A stretch of 64,000 nucleotides of DNA, taken from NCBI GenBank assembly GCA_015999745.1, contig JAECQP010000003.1, forward strand, positions 36,643 through 100,642. Reading direction: 5' to 3'. Positions 60,993-64,000 of this stretch are shown here, in pieces. The position numbers and the translations under genes are program-made. Source of the DNA: Sphingobacteriia bacterium (GTDB lineage Bacteria > Bacteroidota > Bacteroidia > Chitinophagales > Chitinophagaceae). The notes below the pieces were generated by a model, which was not told the origin of the DNA, searched no databases, and was given only the letters and a program-made list of their open reading frames with translations. Each line of letters starts with the position of its first letter. The first letter of the stretch is position 1.

Positions 60993-62132
60993 ATGGAGAT
61001 TGTTCATCTTGTTTTCAATAAACCGGATCACTTCAACAGAAAGTTGGTGAGCGCAGTAGATCAGCTGGCTGCCGAACAGGCAAAGCTTGGCCATTCAGTG
61101 AATCTCTGGGAAATCGGCAACGCTCCCAGCGATAACTTTCAATTCCGCGCCTATCATACCTCCCTGTTTCGGGTAAAAGATTTTATCTGGTCTCCGACCG
61201 ATGAAATCAATGAAGCAATTAAAAATTTAAAGAGGGATACAATTATACATATGCATGGCGGATTCATTCCCATGTTTATTTCGCTGGCGGTACAGTTCAG
61301 GAAACGCAATATTCCATTCATCTATACCTCACACGGAACTTTCAATAAGAATATCCTTCAATCTTCCGGTATTCTGAGAAAATTGTATTTCCGTTTTTTT
61401 GAGAACATCCTGATCAAATGGTCTGCAGCCGTTCATTTTGAGGGCCGCAACGAAAGAGAACAGATTGGCGAAACCGGTTTAACAGAAAACAAGAAGGTAT
61501 TCTTTATTCCCAATGGTTTGAATAATGGCAATCACCTGACTCCTCCCAAACTGAGAAAAAATACAGAGCCGGTTTTCGGCTATTTCGGAAAGCTGGAGAT
61601 CGAAGAGGGAGGGCTGGACACCCTACTGCACGCTTTTGCAGAATACAGGTTTAAATATTTCGAGAAAGGCGAGTTGTGGATCGTAGGTGAAGGTGAAGGC
61701 AGGGAAGAACTCATGCAATTAGCATCCCGCCTGGGTGTTCAGGACAGTGTTTTGTTTAAAGGGAATATTCTGGGCAATAGAAAATTTGAGCTACTCAATA
61801 AAATAGATGTGTTCCTGAGGCCATCCAGGGTAGAATACAATACTGCCAGCATCCTGGAGGCAGCTTCCTCTTCTGTTCCGGCCGTTGTTTCCAAGGAAAC
61901 CAATATGGGCGAGTATATCAATGAGTATGATGCAGGGTATGAAATGACAGAAAACAACGCCAATTGCCTGGCAAAAAATATGATCAAATGCCTGAAGGAT
62001 ATCCGGCAGCAAAGATGGAATTATAAAAGAAGGAATGCCTACAGGATGGTGAATGAGAAATTTCAATGGAAAACAATTGCAAAAGAACACATCCATGCTT
62101 ACCAGCAGGTGCTGGTGGAGCAGGTGGCATAA
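60993..62132 (+). CDS. Glycosyltransferase family 4 protein (GT-B fold)
   Basis: A 379-residue protein. The N-terminal acceptor half begins MEIVHLVFNKPDHFNRKLVS and contains IHMHGGFIPMF and YTSHGTFNKN. The C-terminal donor half has FFIPNGLNNG, GYFGKLEIEEGGLDTLLHAF, LWIVGEGEGREEL, VLFKGNILG and the E-x7-E motif in VEYNTASILEAASS. No signal peptide or membrane helix; a cytosolic enzyme. It is closely similar to the gene at 62930 (a tandem duplicate). It likely builds an exopolysaccharide or glycolipid; the sugar is unknown. Confidence 0.93.
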   Translation: MEIVHLVFNKPDHFNRKLVSAVDQLAAEQAKLGHSVNLWEIGNAPSDNFQFRAYHTSLFRVKDFIWSPTDEINEAIKNLKRDTIIHMHGGFIPMFISLAVQFRKRNIPFIYTSHGTFNKNILQSSGILRKLYFRFFENILIKWSAAVHFEGRNEREQIGETGLTENKKVFFIPNGLNNGNHLTPPKLRKNTEPVFGYFGKLEIEEGGLDTLLHAFAEYRFKYFEKGELWIVGEGEGREELMQLASRLGVQDSVLFKGNILGNRKFELLNKIDVFLRPSRVEYNTASILEAASSSVPAVVSKETNMGEYINEYDAGYEMTENNANCLAKNMIKCLKDIRQQRWNYKRRNAYRMVNEKFQWKTIAKEHIHAYQQVLVEQVA

Positions 62133-62143
62133 GCTAAGAAACC

Positions 62144-62818
62144 ATGACGCATATCGCTAATATAGACGAACAAAACGCAATGCTGCTGCAGGACCTTTAT
62201 ACTTCCTCACCGGCTTACCTGCTAAATCATTGCAACAAAGAAGTGATCACCCCCAGGGATCATATTACCTATCCGTTCCTCTACGGAAAATATGCATTGC
62301 TTAGCACACCGGTTCTTCCCGGCAACGATATACATGTGGTGCTCGACTGCTTTTTGAAATTCGCAGAGTACCCGCTGGTAATCTGTGGCGACTGGGAGGG
62401 CAACTCTTATGCAGAAGCGCTATACGCCAAATACAATAAGAATCACGCCATACACCTGCTTGATAAGGTAAAGGATCTGCGGACCACGAATATGCTCCGC
62501 TCCAACTGCTACGTGTATATAGACGCTTTTTATCAGCCGGATCACAACACGTCCCTGATTGAAGCCATGTATATGCAGCTGCCGATTCTTGCATTTGCAT
62601 CGCACTATAATATTAACCTTACATCCAACAAAGCCATGTATTACAAAATGCCTACTGAACTCCTTGCAGCGTTGAAATCCCTGCATCCCACAAAGGCTGC
62701 TGAAATCGGCAGTACCATGAAGGAAGTGATCAGCAGTAAGATCAATGCAACGCAGCAAAAGAATAACCACAAGCAGATGATGCTGCAGCCCGCCAGGCAG
62801 CCTCAGCTGAAACAGTAA
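62144..62818 (+). CDS. Half-size glycosyltransferase-like protein (donor-domain only)
   Basis: A 224-residue protein starting 11 bp after the GT4 gene. Only the C-terminal GT-B half is represented: VVLDCFLKFAEYPLVICGDW (start of the Rossmann donor domain), NHAIHLLDKVKDL, then YIDAFYQPDHNTSLIEAMYM with the second Glu of the E-x7-E motif, and LPILAFASHYNINLT. The N-terminal acceptor half of a normal glycosyltransferase is missing, and a Gln/Lys-rich tail follows. It may be a non-catalytic partner or a truncated copy kept in the operon. Confidence 0.75.
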   Translation: MTHIANIDEQNAMLLQDLYTSSPAYLLNHCNKEVITPRDHITYPFLYGKYALLSTPVLPGNDIHVVLDCFLKFAEYPLVICGDWEGNSYAEALYAKYNKNHAIHLLDKVKDLRTTNMLRSNCYVYIDAFYQPDHNTSLIEAMYMQLPILAFASHYNINLTSNKAMYYKMPTELLAALKSLHPTKAAEIGSTMKEVISSKINATQQKNNHKQMMLQPARQPQLKQ

Positions 62819-62880
62819 TGGGTTTATTATTTATGTATTTTTTGGGTCCTGTTTCGTTCGTATATTGAACTTTACACCCG

Positions 62881-62888
62881 TATTTTTG
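62881..62888 (+). promoter_or_regulatory. Candidate minus-7 element before the second GT4 gene
   Basis: TATTTTTG is an exact TAnnTTTG match 41 bp before the ATG at 62930. It lies inside an imperfect long-range stem, GGGTCCTGTTTC (62844-62855) against GAAAACAGGCCCC (62904-62916). No good minus-33 is seen. The gap 62819-62929 has no gene. Confidence 0.35.
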
Positions 62889-62929
62889 TAATAGATTTAC
62901 CCTGAAAACAGGCCCCAAAAGAGAACTCC

Positions 62930-64000
62930 ATGGAAATCCTGCACCTGGTATACAATAAACAGGATGCCATCTATAAAAAAATGGCATTAACAGTTGATCA
63001 ACTGGCCGCCGCCCAGGTAAAACTAGGATACTCAGTATATGTGTGGGAAATGGGTTCCGCTCCATACGAAGAACTGCACCAAAGACCTTATAAAATTCGT
63101 CATTTTCATGTAAAGAGCTATGTGTGGGCTACCCCCGGCGAAATCAATCAGGCCATCAGGCAGCTCAGGAAAAATACCATTGTACATATGCACGGAGGAT
63201 TCGTTCCCCTTTTCTTTACCCTCGCCTTCCACCTGAATAAAAACAACATCCCGTTTGTATATACGCCGCATGGCACTTATAATAAAAGCAATATCAGGGC
63301 TTCGGGGTTTTCGAAGAAAATGTATTTTAAAATGTTCGAAAACTCCTTAATGCAATGGTGCGCAGCCCTTCTTTTTGAAGGACCAAGCGAAAAATCCCTC
63401 ATTGACGATCCGGACATTACCAACGATAAAAAGGTATTGTATATCCCCAACGGCCTCAGCAATGAAAGCAGCCTGCCCCCTTCCAAATTCAATGATTTTG
63501 AAGAACCCGTATTTGCCTGGTTTGGCAAACCTGATATCGACAACGGAGGCCTCGACATTCTCGTACAGGGATTTGCAGAATACAAACAGAAGCATTCAGG
63601 CAAGGGAGTTTTGTGGATTGTAGGAGAAGGAGACGAGAAAAATCAACTTTATGCACTGGTAACCCAACTGGGTATCCAGAACAATGTTTTCTTCAAAGGA
63701 AATGTGATTGGACTGCGAAAGTTTGAACTGCTGAATAAAGTAAATGTATTTCTAAGGCCATCCCGTTTTGAATACGATCCATCCATTATACTGGAAGCGG
63801 CTTCTGCATGGGTGCCATCGGTTGTATCCAAAGAAACCAATATGGGGGAATACATTGCAGAATTTGATGCAGGTATAGTGCTGGATCAAAACACGCCCCA
63901 CCATCTTACCAAAGCGCTGGTCAAATGCGCCCGGGAACTGGAAGACTACAGCTGGGAACAGAAAAAAAGAAACGCGCACAGAATGGTGACCGAAAAATTT
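62930..64000 (+). CDS. Glycosyltransferase family 4 protein, 3' end outside window
   Basis: 357 codons are open from the ATG at 62930 to the window edge. It is a paralogue of the 60993 gene over its whole visible length: MEILHLVYNKQDAIYKKMAL, IVHMHGGFVPLF, YTPHGTYNKSN, LYIPNGLSNESS, AWFGKPDIDNGGLDILVQGF, LWIVGEGDEKNQL, NVFFKGNVIG, and FEYDPSIILEAASAWVP with the E-x7-E motif. The missing end should be only about 20 residues by comparison. The two were formed by tandem duplication and have clearly diverged. It probably acts in the same glycan pathway. Confidence 0.92.
   Translation, partial: MEILHLVYNKQDAIYKKMALTVDQLAAAQVKLGYSVYVWEMGSAPYEELHQRPYKIRHFHVKSYVWATPGEINQAIRQLRKNTIVHMHGGFVPLFFTLAFHLNKNNIPFVYTPHGTYNKSNIRASGFSKKMYFKMFENSLMQWCAALLFEGPSEKSLIDDPDITNDKKVLYIPNGLSNESSLPPSKFNDFEEPVFAWFGKPDIDNGGLDILVQGFAEYKQKHSGKGVLWIVGEGDEKNQLYALVTQLGIQNNVFFKGNVIGLRKFELLNKVNVFLRPSRFEYDPSIILEAASAWVPSVVSKETNMGEYIAEFDAGIVLDQNTPHHLTKALVKCARELEDYSWEQKKRNAHRMVTEKF

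Noticed and set aside
1..64000. Mobile elements, CRISPR arrays, rRNA and tRNA genes
   Set aside because: No transposase, integrase, regularly spaced repeat or rRNA-like sequence was seen on reading; tRNAs would need a dedicated covariance search to exclude.

Overview
The window reads as chromosomal DNA of a Bacteroidota member, most likely a Chitinophagaceae relative (Chitinophaga or Niastella type). The signs are a short TonB-dependent receptor, many signal peptides ending in Ala-Gln, almost no Shine-Dalgarno sequences, several promoter elements of the Bacteroidota type (TAnnTTTG about 20 bp after TTTG), and orthologue types typical of the phylum (SulP transporter, GYF_2/DUF4339 remnant, DUF1343 protein, PAS/receiver proteins). 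Genes are dense. I saw no rRNA, tRNA, insertion sequence or CRISPR array, although tRNAs cannot be excluded by eye.

Region 1 (1-16 kb) carries several peptidoglycan-salvage functions. A DUF1611 protein overlaps an enolase-superfamily L-Ala-D/L-Glu-type epimerase. A BadF-type amino-sugar kinase (MurK-like) is followed 9 bp later by MurQ and a small conserved protein. A DUF1343 (NamZ-like exo-muramidase) gene lies at 14.8-16.1 kb. Between them are a TonB receptor, a C-terminal processing protease, a broken GYF_2 gene, a SulP transporter with a permease-less ABC ATPase, a PLP enzyme, VF530, DinB, a WalJ-like beta-lactamase fold protein, a DoxX-like protein and a ChaN-like lipoprotein.

Region 2 (16-30 kb) is accessory in character. 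It holds an AraC regulator with a flavodoxin-fold reductase behind an 11-bp-arm inverted repeat, and an HxlR (DUF24) regulator with two Cys residues divergent from an NAD(P)H-quinone-reductase-like gene across a perfect 32-bp palindrome. It also has an M28 aminopeptidase, an unrecognised two-gene unit (22.8-25.6 kb), a secreted adenosine deaminase, an SRPBCC protein, a Crp-type regulator and HutU.

Region 3 (30-52 kb) is housekeeping: etfBA, a bifunctional nuclease, ispE, gltBD with a clear terminator, amt, plsC, priA (TTG start), murB, miaA, a pRiA4b-like protein, the CCA/poly(A) nucleotidyltransferase, a GT9 glycosyltransferase, dapD and a DMT transporter.

Region 4 (52-64 kb) is a signalling and surface-sugar locus. 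On the minus strand are two PAS proteins that keep a histidine-kinase-like H-box helix and a complete receiver domain but have no ATPase domain, a stand-alone receiver, a NarL-type regulator and a small membrane protein. Divergently, an NtrC-type sigma-54 activator is followed by a hybrid kinase (PAS-PAS-DHp-ATPase-REC-Hpt). Then come two tandem GT4 glycosyltransferase paralogues flanking a half-size glycosyltransferase, preceded by an inverted repeat and a sigma-54-like promoter. The plausible reading is phosphorelay control of an exopolysaccharide or envelope-glycan locus that continues past the window. This is the most interesting part of the sequence.
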